A DNA stretch of 64,000 nt from an uncultured Eubacterium sp. (lineage in GTDB: Bacteria; Bacillota; Clostridia; Lachnospirales; Lachnospiraceae). The notes beneath the pieces are model-generated. The model was not told the DNA's origin, did not search any database, and saw only the letters and a program-made list of their open reading frames with translations. Of the stretch, positions 1-9,398 are shown one piece after another. Location: assembly GCA_910584645.1 (NCBI GenBank), contig CAJUAU010000015.1, positions 10,682 through 74,681 on the forward strand, given 5' to 3'. A program made the position numbers and the translations under genes. Position 1 is the first letter of the stretch. Every line of letters starts with the position of its first letter.

Positions 1-465
1 CCGGCTGTTATGTCCGATAACCGGTTTCCAGAAAAAATTTTTTCTCTTATTTCTCCCATGAACATCCTGAAAGGCAAGATAGGATGTAATAAAAATATCC
101 TCTCCAATCTCTTTCGTCATCTCATGCCATCGCAAAAAATGAAGATATTCACATACAGGCTGACCATTCTCCTCTGTCAAAACTTCTCCATCAAAAAGAT
201 AAAGTACGTCAAAAACATTAATTTCAGTTCCCTCTTTTCCGTCATCCTCCTCATAATAATTTTTATGCTTCATCCATTTAAGCTCACTTTTCAAAAAATA
301 ATAAAGATTGTGGATTTCATCATTTGAACACCTCGTCATATATTCATTGGCCAGTATTTCAAATGTTTGTAATGGAATATTATTGTAACGAATCTCTTGG
401 TTCTGCACTTCCTGTATAGAGATATGATTAAATAATATTCCTATGACAGCACGTATATTATCCAT
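1..465 (-). CDS. Partial hypothetical protein, third gene of ATPase operon
   Basis: An open frame starts with ATG at 465 behind an AAAGGAG ribosome site 9 bases upstream and stays open to the window edge (155 codons, C-terminus missing). It begins 21 bases after the stop of the ATPase gene, so it is very likely co-transcribed with it. The visible part is acidic and aromatic-rich, with no signal peptide, membrane segment or motif that I recognise. Codon use is AT-rich like its two upstream partners. Function is unknown. By position it is the third component of the possible conflict system described for its neighbours. Confidence 0.7.
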   Translation of the reverse strand, partial: MDNIRAVIGILFNHISIQEVQNQEIRYNNIPLQTFEILANEYMTRCSNDEIHNLYYFLKSELKWMKHKNYYEEDDGKEGTEINVFDVLYLFDGEVLTEENGQPVCEYLHFLRWHEMTKEIGEDIFITSYLAFQDVHGRNKRKNFFWKPVIGHNSR

Positions 466-486
466 TCCAGTATTCTCCTTTGAATC

Positions 487-2994
487 TTAATCCATTAATG
501 GAGTATCATGTTGAAAATCTAACGGTCTCTGAAGTTTATTAATCATTTTTTGCAAACTTTCTTTAATGTTTTTATCCTTTTTAATAAACAGGTAGACAAC
601 AGGATAAAACCGAAAAGATTTAAAATAATTATCGGCTTCTCTTTGTCTGTCCAAAAATTTATCTCTCTCCTTCAATTCATTAGATATGGTATCATATATA
701 TCCTGTATGATATCATAAATTCTTTCAGCGTCAAAATATACCGCTTTTTCTTCTAATTTTCTTCCAATATTGTAAGTCAATTCAACGTTGTTCACTGGAA
801 AAACAGTATTGGTGTTATGCTTCTTTTCCCATTTTTCGATCAAATCATACAAATAGTACCGGTCGATCTCAAGGTTTTGCAAAAGTTCTTCTTTACAACA
901 CTGAATATCCTTATGAGTGGTATGCTGCAGGGCCAGATCAAATTGCTCGATCACTCCATTTTTAAAATTATTTTTAAAGGATTTGCAGATCCATTTCATA
1001 TTTTGAACATCACATAGAGCATAATCGATATTAAAATCTGCCGATAAATCTTTTTGAGGACTCATTTTCAATACAACGACATAATTGTCATCGCTTTTTA
1101 AAGCATCTTCATTGCTGCTATGGTCTAATTTGACATTATCAATACTTCTAATCTCATAGCTAAAATCAAAAATGTTTTTTTCCGCCCAGCTCTTTCTGTA
1201 TTTCGTAATATCATAAAAAGATAATATCGCCTGAAAAGCTAAAATATCTCCCCTGATCCCGCTGAATTTTGAATTTAAAAGGATTTGGATCTCCTTTGCT
1301 CTTTGGTCAACTCTGCCTTTTGCACATTTTAGTATTTCCTCCCTGGAAATAGTCAAAGTGATATCTAACAGGCTTAAAGGCGCACCCGTTTGAATACCGT
1401 CACGGGTTTTAGGCCTGATAAATTCTAACATGCCTGGGAGTATATTTTCTACATAATTGCCAAAAATGGACTGTTTAAATAACTGGTCTGCTATATCTTC
1501 TGGATTATTCTCACTTAACAAAAGAGTATAATAAGCTAAAATAAAATTTATTGTGTTTTTGCAATTAAATTCTTTACGTTCCAGCAGATGACATCCAAAA
1601 AGAACTTCACTGAGCCGACAGCCTGCCTGTAGGCTGTCCCTAAGATACGTATGATACTCGTAACGATTCAGGTAAGGTTCTAATACGTCATCTATAAAAT
1701 GAATAAAAAACTTATTTACCTCATATATTTCATTTTGAAACACAAGCCTCAGTCTATCGTAGGATGAAATACTATCTATCTTTTCCAGCATAGAATGTTT
1801 TATATGGTTTCGGAACCATTCTATAATGTGGTTTGCTCCATAATCCGTATATGAATCCAGCTTTTCTATTTCATATAACTTATTCACTACTTCCCTCAGC
1901 GTATTCCCAACCAAAAAATGATACTTTTCTCTTTCACAATCCAACTGAATCCTGTTTTTAAATAGAATCTTTAATATTTTTTTATTTATGGACTCACAAT
2001 CCGAAGATCCAGTCATTAAGTTTAACGTATGTATTTCCGGCATGTAGACTCTGAGGTTTAACGCAATAATTTTACTCAGATATTCGTTGGCCAATGTTTC
2101 TTTTAATCTCATATCAATTTTATATTCATCATTTTGAATATGGAACTTTTGATTAAAATATACTTCATTAAAGTGGTTTTCACAAATTTTATTTAACCGT
2201 TCAATATCCGCTGTTATTAAGATGATTATATTGGGAACACCTAAAAACAAATGAATCTGTTCTAAGATACGGTATGAATTTAGCCCGGCCATATCGACAT
2301 CATCGATCGTCAGCACCAGATATTTTTCTTTTTTAGAAGAAGTGTTTTCTAAAATAGTATCCAAAAACAGAGAGACAAAATCCCGAAAAGTTTTTCTTAA
2401 GTTCATGCTGCCCGCCAGATTATGTAATTGTTTTATTGTCGTCAACTGGGTAGGTTTCGACATTTCGAGATAGTTCTGATAATCTGATTTCAGAGCAGAA
2501 AATTCTTTTGCCATTCTCTCTTTTGAAATTAAGGATTTTTCACTTCTCCCTCCCTCTTTCTCTATCTGTTCATAATAATCCCACATCCTGGCAAGAACAA
2601 TTTCAAGTACGCCTTCATTATGTCCCAGCATAGAGGCAAGAATTGCATCCAATGTCAAAAAAGTTACATCATCTCTGATCTTGTAACCTTCTCCCATCTC
2701 TCCATTCTCGGTCAGTTTTACATATCGACCATATTCTCTTAAAAATTTAGAAAAGGAAAACATCGCAGATGTTTTCCCTGTACCACGTCCTCCTAGAAAA
2801 GAAACCGTATTGGAGATCTCTATATCGAAACCTGTTTCATTTTCCGATTTCAATTTGTCATTATTATTTAAAATATCCGAAACACACATGACAGCCCTCT
2901 GATACTGAGAAACGAAAAGGGAAGTGTCAAAATCCTTAAAATTTTCTATCCTTACCCGGTTAACTGTATTTGTATCCAAAGTATATTCCTTCAT
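487..2994 (-). CDS. Large P-loop ATPase, KAP/STAND-like
   Basis: An 835-residue cytoplasmic protein. A Walker A motif (GGRGTGKTS) lies near residue 70 and a Walker B-like stretch (LTIDDVDM) near residue 230. The latter is followed by a hydrophobic strand (NIIILITADIERL) typical of AAA/KAP/STAND NTPases, where it would hold sensor residues. The remaining ~550 residues are helical, with no domain I can name. There is no signal peptide or transmembrane segment. It starts 4 bases after the TPR gene stop and is followed closely by a third gene, so the three form one operon. A large NTPase beside a TPR protein resembles many antiphage or toxin systems, but that role is inference. RdrA-like or other STAND families cannot be told apart by eye. 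Confidence 0.85.
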   Translation of the reverse strand: MKEYTLDTNTVNRVRIENFKDFDTSLFVSQYQRAVMCVSDILNNNDKLKSENETGFDIEISNTVSFLGGRGTGKTSAMFSFSKFLREYGRYVKLTENGEMGEGYKIRDDVTFLTLDAILASMLGHNEGVLEIVLARMWDYYEQIEKEGGRSEKSLISKERMAKEFSALKSDYQNYLEMSKPTQLTTIKQLHNLAGSMNLRKTFRDFVSLFLDTILENTSSKKEKYLVLTIDDVDMAGLNSYRILEQIHLFLGVPNIIILITADIERLNKICENHFNEVYFNQKFHIQNDEYKIDMRLKETLANEYLSKIIALNLRVYMPEIHTLNLMTGSSDCESINKKILKILFKNRIQLDCEREKYHFLVGNTLREVVNKLYEIEKLDSYTDYGANHIIEWFRNHIKHSMLEKIDSISSYDRLRLVFQNEIYEVNKFFIHFIDDVLEPYLNRYEYHTYLRDSLQAGCRLSEVLFGCHLLERKEFNCKNTINFILAYYTLLLSENNPEDIADQLFKQSIFGNYVENILPGMLEFIRPKTRDGIQTGAPLSLLDITLTISREEILKCAKGRVDQRAKEIQILLNSKFSGIRGDILAFQAILSFYDITKYRKSWAEKNIFDFSYEIRSIDNVKLDHSSNEDALKSDDNYVVVLKMSPQKDLSADFNIDYALCDVQNMKWICKSFKNNFKNGVIEQFDLALQHTTHKDIQCCKEELLQNLEIDRYYLYDLIEKWEKKHNTNTVFPVNNVELTYNIGRKLEEKAVYFDAERIYDIIQDIYDTISNELKERDKFLDRQREADNYFKSFRFYPVVYLFIKKDKNIKESLQKMINKLQRPLDFQHDTPLMD

Positions 2995-2998
2995 TCTA

Positions 2999-4327
2999 TC
3001 ATCCTTCCTTCTTCAAAAGTTCTTCATATATTTTTGCCTTTTCTTGATTGGAGATCTGCGAGTATAGAGTGCACAAATTATCATAAATTTGTGAAATCTT
3101 TAACTTTTCTTTCAAAAGTTTATACTGCTTATTAAAAATATCTGAGGATGTTTTTCTGATTGCATTCTTAAACCCGGAACAAAAATCATCCTGGGTGTCA
3201 TAAATTTGATTCCATAAATACACTGCATTTTCATAATAAGATATTGCACCATTTATATTGTTATAGTCATTTCTCTCAATCTTCGCTAAATTTTTATATG
3301 TTTTATATAAATATTCAATTTCCATAGGGCGTAAGATCTGTTTAGAACACCTGATCTGCAGAATTTGGACAATCCGCATGTATTGGCGTTTAGCTTCTTC
3401 TATATTTTGAAGAGAGACATAACACTCTGCCATTTTATATATCGCCCGATAATAGATAGGGTTAATATACGCTGCCTTCGTAAAATACTTTAATGCCGTA
3501 ATAGGATCCCTATACTTCCCCTTCCAGATATTCCCCATCTTATAACACGCAAATGCATTATAATCTTTTTCTGCCGCCTTCGCATAATACACGGAAGCCT
3601 CCCGGTATTTCCCTAAAAGGTCATCATATACCTGTGCATAAAGCAAATCCAGATCGTTCCATTGTTCATCGGAACCGCTTGCCAAGTCATTTAAAATGTC
3701 CAAAATACTATTTACATCATATAAAAAAACTTCATTTAACCGCTTACAGTAGTAATTATATTCATACGCCAGATAAACATAGGAAAACATTAAAAATTTG
3801 CTTTCGTCACAATTAAGTTCGTAAATTTTTTGGACTGCACTGCTATAATTGACACAAACTTCACGATATATATCCTGATCCGGAGCAAAGAACCTCGTTC
3901 CCAAAATCGTTTCCATGATATGATTTTGATCATATAATTCAAGTAAATACAATAAACACCCTTTTTCCATGCCAAATTGATCGTATGATTCACACAGGTG
4001 TTCTAATAACTTTTTCATACATGTTTTAGGCGAGTCATTCGCTTTCAGATAAATTATATCATCATTCCGATTAAGACGCCCGCTTTCCTTTTTACCCATG
4101 CTGATCACAATCGCATCGGGGGGGATTTCAAACTTTGAATCCGAGTCATTCAGGATAAAAATCTCAATATCAAAAGAAACTTCTGGATATCTCATTAATT
4201 TTTGCATTTGGGCATCTTCACATTCTACTCTTTCATATACATATATACCAGTCATCCTGAAAAATGTCAAAATATAAGTAGACAAAAAAATATCTGTATC
4301 TGTATATGTCATCCGAATATCTTTCAT
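2999..4327 (-). CDS. TPR/Sel1-like repeat protein, first gene of ATPase operon
   Basis: A 442-residue soluble protein. Residues ~1-115 look like a small alpha/beta domain (strands IEIFILND and AIVISMG, then DIIYLKAND) that I cannot assign; it is loosely receiver- or TIR-like. Residues ~225-345 hold TPR/Sel1-type helices (YYAKAAEKDYNAFACYKMG, ALKYFTKAAYINPIYYRA), and more helical repeats follow. The ATG is preceded by GTGGGGG. The gene leads a three-gene operon with a P-loop ATPase. The combination suggests sensing or scaffolding for the ATPase, but no catalytic motif is evident. It is AT-rich compared with the arginine region, consistent with acquired DNA. Confidence 0.75.
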   Translation of the reverse strand: MKDIRMTYTDTDIFLSTYILTFFRMTGIYVYERVECEDAQMQKLMRYPEVSFDIEIFILNDSDSKFEIPPDAIVISMGKKESGRLNRNDDIIYLKANDSPKTCMKKLLEHLCESYDQFGMEKGCLLYLLELYDQNHIMETILGTRFFAPDQDIYREVCVNYSSAVQKIYELNCDESKFLMFSYVYLAYEYNYYCKRLNEVFLYDVNSILDILNDLASGSDEQWNDLDLLYAQVYDDLLGKYREASVYYAKAAEKDYNAFACYKMGNIWKGKYRDPITALKYFTKAAYINPIYYRAIYKMAECYVSLQNIEEAKRQYMRIVQILQIRCSKQILRPMEIEYLYKTYKNLAKIERNDYNNINGAISYYENAVYLWNQIYDTQDDFCSGFKNAIRKTSSDIFNKQYKLLKEKLKISQIYDNLCTLYSQISNQEKAKIYEELLKKEG

Positions 4328-4471
4328 AAATATGCCCCCACATCAATTCCTCAAGCCATAGGAATAACGATTTATATTATATAATTTAAAACCAAGTGCT
4401 ATACTGCTTGATTTCTGCAGCTACAAAAACACTACTAACCATGTCAATTCAACATAAAAATACTTTTTTTG

Positions 4472-4501
4472 ATTTTATCACATAAAAACAACGATTGTCA
4501 A
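4472..4501 (-). promoter_or_regulatory. Predicted promoter of TPR-ATPase operon
   Basis: On the minus strand TTGACA (4501-4496) and TAAAAT (4477-4472) are separated by 18 bases, about 145 bases upstream of the TPR gene start. The divergent gap 4328-4708 is very AT-rich and otherwise holds nothing I can name. The HD-GYP promoter must also lie in it but has no clear consensus. Confidence 0.5.
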
Positions 4502-4708
4502 TTGGTATTCCTCGGGTTTTCGCATTTTTTCTAACTATTTTACCCAGTTTTTAACATTCTGCCACAATCCTTCAAAATACTTTTAGTGTTCCCACCACAA
4601 TAAATACTATTCAATATTTTATTTCATATTCATAATATTTCCATTTCTGCCGATATATAATTTATACTATACGCTTTGAATATATAGATAGCAGATACAC
4701 GAAAAAAA

Positions 4709-5827
4709 ATGGTGGTGGATGGATTGATTAGACGTTATTATGTACGCATCAGCTCCCTGAAAGAGGGCATGAAGATAGATCAGACAATCAAAGACCGGAT
4801 GGACCGCACACTGATCGCCCGCGGCACCCCGTTGGACGAGTTTCTTATAGACGGAATGAAAAAACGCGGGATCACCGGTGTCTACATACAGGAAGGGGAA
4901 GAAGATCCGGAACCGGACAAGCCGGAGCCTCCTCTGCCGGATTTTGTGCGCAAAAATATAGAGAAATATAAGACGAAAGACCCCGCTAAGGTGAAACTGA
5001 CCGAAAGTGTTAAAAAACGTGTCTCTGAGGGAATACAATATCTATACAACAATTCCAGCTCGGAGCAGTTTACCAATACCGCCAATAAAATTACGGCGGA
5101 TCTGATGAAAGCCATCGATGACAACGATGCTCTCGCCGTAGATATCAGCGCGCTTAAGACCAGCGATGAGTACACCTTTAAACACAGCGTGGATGTAGCT
5201 ACGTTGTCCATGATCATTGCCAGGAACAAAGGACTTTCCCAAAAAGAAGTATACGATATCGGCATCGCAGGGCTGCTCCACGACATGGGCAAATCAAAAA
5301 TTCCCCTGGAGATCCTGAATAAGCCTGCCAGATTGAGCGACGAAGAATTTGCCATCATGAAGTCCCACTCCACCCTGGGCTATGAGATATTGAAAGAAAA
5401 AAAAGAATTTTCTGATGTAATTTCACTGTCGGTACTGCAGCACCATGAAAAAATGAATGGTAAGGGATACCCTCTTGGGTGCACCTCTGAAAAAATCGTT
5501 CCCTTTGCCAAAATTCTTTCCGTAACAGATGTATACGATGCTCTCGTGACAGAGCGCCCTTACAAGAAATCATTTTCACAGCGTACCGCCGTGGAGATGA
5601 TCATGTCCATGACAGATGAACTTGATATCTCCGCCATGAAATGCTTTCTTGAGAGTGTTATCCTCTACCCGGTGAATTCCACCGTAACACTGAGCAACGG
5701 TGAAGATGCAAGAGTGGTAAAGAATAACAAGCACTCCGTCCTAAGACCAACCGTGGTCGGCTTAAAAACCGGAAATGTATATGATCTGGCAGATGATCTG
5801 GAATGCGCCAGCATCATCATTCAGTAA
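4709..5827 (+). CDS. HD-GYP domain phosphodiesterase
   Basis: 372 residues from the first ATG. The N-terminal ~60 residues match the DUF3391-like region often found before HD-GYP domains (RRYYVRISSLKEGM). The HD motif is HDMGKSKIP (H191, D192) and the signature HHEKMNGKGYP follows near residue 253, so the family's metal-binding and GYP residues are present. HD-GYP proteins typically hydrolyse cyclic di-GMP (some act on cGAMP) in the cytoplasm. No receiver or membrane domain is attached. The ATG at 4709 has no ribosome site. A TTG at 4724, giving a protein that begins IRRYYVRISS, lies just behind GGTGGTGG and may be the true start. Single gene, convergent with the arginine operon. Confidence 0.9.
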   Translation: MVVDGLIRRYYVRISSLKEGMKIDQTIKDRMDRTLIARGTPLDEFLIDGMKKRGITGVYIQEGEEDPEPDKPEPPLPDFVRKNIEKYKTKDPAKVKLTESVKKRVSEGIQYLYNNSSSEQFTNTANKITADLMKAIDDNDALAVDISALKTSDEYTFKHSVDVATLSMIIARNKGLSQKEVYDIGIAGLLHDMGKSKIPLEILNKPARLSDEEFAIMKSHSTLGYEILKEKKEFSDVISLSVLQHHEKMNGKGYPLGCTSEKIVPFAKILSVTDVYDALVTERPYKKSFSQRTAVEMIMSMTDELDISAMKCFLESVILYPVNSTVTLSNGEDARVVKNNKHSVLRPTVVGLKTGNVYDLADDLECASIIIQ

Positions 5828-5880
5828 TATATAAATGTTAGGTAGACGCTTCAAAGAAGATAAAAAGTTTCAAAGAAAAG

Positions 5881-5942
5881 AAAAAAGCCCGGCAACATAG
5901 CTAGGCGGCACAAACTGGTGCCATTAATCTAGCTGCGCGGGC
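5881..5942 (-). terminator. Multi-helix terminator-like structured element
   Basis: Three coaxial stems nest here: GCCCGGC (5887-5893) with GC-G-CGGGC (5935-5942), AGCTAG (5899-5904) with CTAGCT (5929-5934), and GGCAC (5907-5911) with GTGCC (5918-5922). On the minus strand the element ends in a run of T, so it would terminate the arg operon 15 bases after argD. It is more elaborate than a simple hairpin, with asymmetric internal loops, and might be a structured RNA. I could not match it to a known riboswitch class. Confidence 0.55.
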
Positions 5943-5956
5943 CCTGCATAGCAAAA

Positions 5957-7147
5957 CTATTCATATTCTGAAAGGATCTGTTCCAGGATCCCTGTCATTT
6001 CATCGATGTGGCATGTCTCTACCACCAGCGGAGGGACAAAACGGATTACATTGGTTCCGGCGCTCATCAGGATCAATCCCTTTTCCAGCGCTTTACTGCA
6101 GAGTTCTCCCACCGGCGCATCGCACTCCAGACCGCGCATCAGTCCCAGACCTCTCGTTTCTTTCGCCACAGCATATGTATCCACAAGCCTGGAGAGCTTG
6201 TTTTCAAGATATTTTCCAACGGTATTTACATGTTCCAGAATCTTCTTTTCCTCAAATATTTCCAGAGATTTGACGACGGCAGTGCATGCCAGGGGATTCC
6301 CGCCAAAAGTCGTACCGTGGTCTCCCGGTACCAGCGCTTTCGCCACCTCTTCTGTCGCCGCAATGGCGCCTACGGTGATGCCATTTCCGATTCCTTTCGC
6401 CATCGTGGCGATATCCGGCTTTATGCCGTAATGTTCATAGGCAAACATCTTTCCCGTACGCCCCATTCCACACTGGATCTCATCGCAGATCATCATGATA
6501 TCATGCCTGCGGCAGAGCTCGCGGATTCCTTTCAGAAATCCTTCCTCTGCCGGATAAATGCCGCCCTCCCCCTGGACCGCCTCCAGGATGACCGCATATG
6601 TTTTATCCGATATGCTCTGCTCCACACTTTTTAGATCATTGTAATCTGCAAAATGAACACCGGAGATCAGCGGCTCAAAGGGTTCCCGGTATTTCTTCGT
6701 CCCCGTCACAGACAGCGCTCCCATACTTCTTCCATGGAATGCCTTATTCATGGAGACTATCTCCGTCCGGTCCGTATAACCTTTCATCAAGGCATATTTC
6801 CTCGCCAGTTTCAAAGCCCCCTCGTTGGCTTCCGTTCCACTGTTTGCCATAAATACCTTATCCAGCCCCGTGGCCTTCGCCAGTCCCTTGGCTGCCTTCT
6901 TCAAAGGCTCTGAATAAAAGTAATTGGAAAAATGCAGACCCTTGTCAATCTGTTCTTTCAGCGCCTCTTTAAACTCCTCGTCGCTGTAGCCCAAAGCGCA
7001 TACGGCGATGCCGCCGCCAAAATCAAGGTATTTTTTCCCCTCCGTATCAAAGAGGTACACCCCCTGTCCGTGATCCAGCTCCACTGGATACCGGTTGTAG
7101 GAGTGAATCAGATATTTCTCCGCCTCATCTATGCTGTTTTTCATCAT
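5957..7147 (-). CDS. argD: Acetylornithine aminotransferase
   Basis: 396 residues. A PLP-dependent class III aminotransferase converting N-acetylglutamate semialdehyde to N2-acetylornithine, the fourth step of arginine synthesis. Visible family features are GTEANEGALKLARKY (cofactor phosphate region), ICDEIQCGMGRTG (Asp that contacts the pyridine), TMAKGIGNG (Schiff-base lysine) and TTFGGNPLA. I chose the ATG at 7147 because GAGG sits about 8 bases upstream. A GTG at 7162 is also in frame and adds five residues. Last gene of the lipoprotein-argCJBD operon, 62 bases after argB. In some bacteria this enzyme also serves in lysine synthesis; nothing here tests that. Confidence 0.95.
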   Translation of the reverse strand: MMKNSIDEAEKYLIHSYNRYPVELDHGQGVYLFDTEGKKYLDFGGGIAVCALGYSDEEFKEALKEQIDKGLHFSNYFYSEPLKKAAKGLAKATGLDKVFMANSGTEANEGALKLARKYALMKGYTDRTEIVSMNKAFHGRSMGALSVTGTKKYREPFEPLISGVHFADYNDLKSVEQSISDKTYAVILEAVQGEGGIYPAEEGFLKGIRELCRRHDIMMICDEIQCGMGRTGKMFAYEHYGIKPDIATMAKGIGNGITVGAIAATEEVAKALVPGDHGTTFGGNPLACTAVVKSLEIFEEKKILEHVNTVGKYLENKLSRLVDTYAVAKETRGLGLMRGLECDAPVGELCSKALEKGLILMSAGTNVIRFVPPLVVETCHIDEMTGILEQILSEYE

Positions 7148-7209
7148 TTCGCCAAACCTCACTTTATGTTATATTCGCCCGACAGCGCAAATTTGAACCC
7201 GCCATTGAG

Positions 7210-8112
7210 CTACTCTGTTTCATGGGCATACAGATTTTCTTCGTTATTAATAATCGCCGTTCCGATACCTTTTTTTGTATAGAACTCAAGAAGAAGACAA
7301 TGGTCCCTCCTGCCGTCAAGAATATGAACCCGGCTCACGCCGCCCTCTACCGCATCGATGCAGTTTCTCAGTTTGGGAAGCATGCCGCCACCGATAAAAC
7401 CATCCTCAATCAGCTCATTCGCCTCATCCAGCGTCAGCACGGACATCAGCGTAGAGGGATCTCCGGCATCCCGGCACACCCCTTCAATATCTGTCATAAA
7501 GGCAAGTTTCTCTGCCTTAATAGATTTAGCGATGGCACATGCCGCATCGTCAGCATTGATGTTATAGGATTTAAAATCATCTCCGAGACCGATGGGGGCG
7601 ATGATCGGCACAAAATCATTTTCCAACAGGGTATCAATGAGCTCGCAGTTTACTTCCTTTACATCACCCACATAACCGATATCCCTGCCGTTCACCATTT
7701 TTTTATCGCAATGGATCGTGCCGCCATCTTTTCCGCTGATGCCGGCAGCCCGGACGCCCAGCTTCTCCATCATCTGTACAAGATGCTTGTTTACCTTATT
7801 TAATACCATCTCCGCCACTTCCATGGTATCGTCATCTGTCACCCGGAGTCCCTCAACAAACTCCGGCTCTTTTCCCATGAGCTTCACCCATTTGCTGATC
7901 TCCTTTCCGCCGCCGTGGACAATGATGGGCTTCATTCCCACCAGCTTCAGCAGGGCAACATCTTTGATCACACTCTGCTGTAGTTTTTCATCCAGCATGG
8001 CGCTGCCACCGTATTTTACCACTACTTTTTTATTATTAAAATCCCTGATATAAGGGAGCGCTTCGATCAGGGTCTCCGCCTTGATCAGCACCTCATGCAT
8101 AAATTCTTCCAT
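7210..8112 (-). CDS. argB: Acetylglutamate kinase
   Basis: 300 residues, an amino-acid kinase family enzyme phosphorylating N-acetylglutamate with ATP. Key features are VVVKYGGSAM near the N-terminus, IVHGGGKEI (substrate/phosphate glycine loop), NINADDAACAIA and FIGGGMLPKL. The length is usual for the family. The enzyme is typically feedback-inhibited by arginine when an N-terminal helix is present, and a helical N-terminal extension (ETLIEALPYIRDF) is visible here, fitting the arginine-sensitive type. Starts 32 bases after argJ. The in-frame ATG four codons later is an alternative start. Confidence 0.95.
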   Translation of the reverse strand: MEEFMHEVLIKAETLIEALPYIRDFNNKKVVVKYGGSAMLDEKLQQSVIKDVALLKLVGMKPIIVHGGGKEISKWVKLMGKEPEFVEGLRVTDDDTMEVAEMVLNKVNKHLVQMMEKLGVRAAGISGKDGGTIHCDKKMVNGRDIGYVGDVKEVNCELIDTLLENDFVPIIAPIGLGDDFKSYNINADDAACAIAKSIKAEKLAFMTDIEGVCRDAGDPSTLMSVLTLDEANELIEDGFIGGGMLPKLRNCIDAVEGGVSRVHILDGRRDHCLLLEFYTKKGIGTAIINNEENLYAHETE

Positions 8113-8144
8113 CGTTTTCCATAACCTTTCCTGTTCTCATAAGA

Positions 8145-9383
8145 TTAAGACCGGTAATCCCCATTAATTTTCACATAGTCATAGGTCAGATCACATCCCC
8201 ACGCCACAGCGGATGAATTTCCCTGTTTCATATCACAGACCACCGATACCTTACTCTGGCTGAGAAGCTTAGTAGCTTCTTCTTCGCTGTAACCCGTCGC
8301 CACACCGTCTTTTACAAGCACGATAGATTCCATGCCCTCTTCGCCTCCGGCACAGATGGTCAGATCCACCTTCTCTGGATCAAACTCCACCCCGGCATAC
8401 CCTAACGCACAGAGGATCCTTCCCCAGTTGGCATCGCTTCCATAGACAGCCGTCTTCACGAGATTGGAGGTGATAACAGACTTGCTGAGCTGTTTTGCCG
8501 CCTCAACCGACACTGCATTTTCTACCTTTACTTCCAAAAGTTTTGTGCAGCCCTCGCCGTCGCCAGCCATCTGCTTCGCCAGCTCTCTCGCCACAAGCAG
8601 AAGCGCTTCCCGGAATGCTTCATATGCCTCTGTCCCTTTCTCGATCTCAGGGATTCCCGACATTCCGTTTGCCAGCACAATACAGGTGTCATTGGTAGAA
8701 GTATCCCTGTCCACCGAGATCATATTGAAGGTATCTCCCACCACACTCCGGAGAGTCTCCGCAAGAAGTTCCTGTCCAATGCAGGCATCTGTGGTAATGA
8801 CACTTAACATCGTCGCCATATTCGGATGGATCATGCCGGATCCCTTGGACATGCCGCCGACGATCACCTTCTTTCCCTCTGCCTCAAATTCCGCTGCACA
8901 CTCCTTCGGGCAGGTATCTGTAGTCATGATCGCCTCTGCCGCTGCCCTTGCCGCCTCTCTTGTATCTGCCAGCGCCTCCTTCAATAATTTAGCGCCTTTC
9001 TTTACCGGCTCCATATTCAGCTGCATCCCGATGACGCCGGTGGAACAGGTAAGGACTTCCTGGGCAGAGACAGACAGCTCCTCCGCCACTGCCGCCGCCA
9101 TCTGGACATTGTTCTCTTTGCCTTCCTCTCCCGTACAGGCATTGGCAATACCGCTGTTCAGCACGACAGCATGAACTGGTCTGCCTTTTTCGATCAGCTC
9201 TTTGTCCCACAACACAGGGGCAGCCTTTACTACATTTGTAGTGAAAGTTCCCGCCGCCACAGCGGGCTCCCTGGTGTACACCAGCGCCATGTCTTTCCTG
9301 TTTTCATATTTTATCCCGGCAGCTGCTCCTGCCGCCTGAAATCCCCGGGCGACTGTCACGCCCCCGTCAATCTGCTTTATCAT
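8145..9383 (-). CDS. argJ: Bifunctional glutamate N-acetyltransferase / ornithine acetyltransferase
   Basis: 412 residues. It recycles the acetyl group from N-acetylornithine to glutamate (cyclic arginine pathway) and may also use acetyl-CoA. The autocleavage site is in HPNMATML, where the Ala-Thr bond is cut to give alpha and beta chains with Thr as nucleophile. KGSGMIHP and DRDTSTNDT are further family motifs. The frame stays open for 61 codons upstream to 9566, but the start is ATG at 9383: GGAGG lies just upstream, and the protein then begins IDGGVTVARGF as the family does. The upstream extension is the hairpin-rich gap. Confidence 0.95.
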   Translation of the reverse strand: MIKQIDGGVTVARGFQAAGAAAGIKYENRKDMALVYTREPAVAAGTFTTNVVKAAPVLWDKELIEKGRPVHAVVLNSGIANACTGEEGKENNVQMAAAVAEELSVSAQEVLTCSTGVIGMQLNMEPVKKGAKLLKEALADTREAARAAAEAIMTTDTCPKECAAEFEAEGKKVIVGGMSKGSGMIHPNMATMLSVITTDACIGQELLAETLRSVVGDTFNMISVDRDTSTNDTCIVLANGMSGIPEIEKGTEAYEAFREALLLVARELAKQMAGDGEGCTKLLEVKVENAVSVEAAKQLSKSVITSNLVKTAVYGSDANWGRILCALGYAGVEFDPEKVDLTICAGGEEGMESIVLVKDGVATGYSEEEATKLLSQSKVSVVCDMKQGNSSAVAWGCDLTYDYVKINGDYRS

Positions 9384-9398
9384 ATCTTTCCTCCATTC

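Noticed and set aside
10..327. Plus-strand frame of 105 codons at the left edge
   Set aside because: It is antisense to the partial third gene of the ATPase operon, which has a strong ribosome site and fits the operon. The plus frame has none.
4882..5579. Long minus-strand frames inside the HD-GYP gene
   Set aside because: They are shadows of a gene with intact HD and GYP motifs and have no ribosome sites or family features.
5881..5942. Possible cyclic-di-GMP riboswitch beside the HD-GYP gene
   Set aside because: The stems do not reproduce the conserved GEMM-I or class II sequence blocks that I know, and the element lies downstream of the HD-GYP gene, not in a leader.
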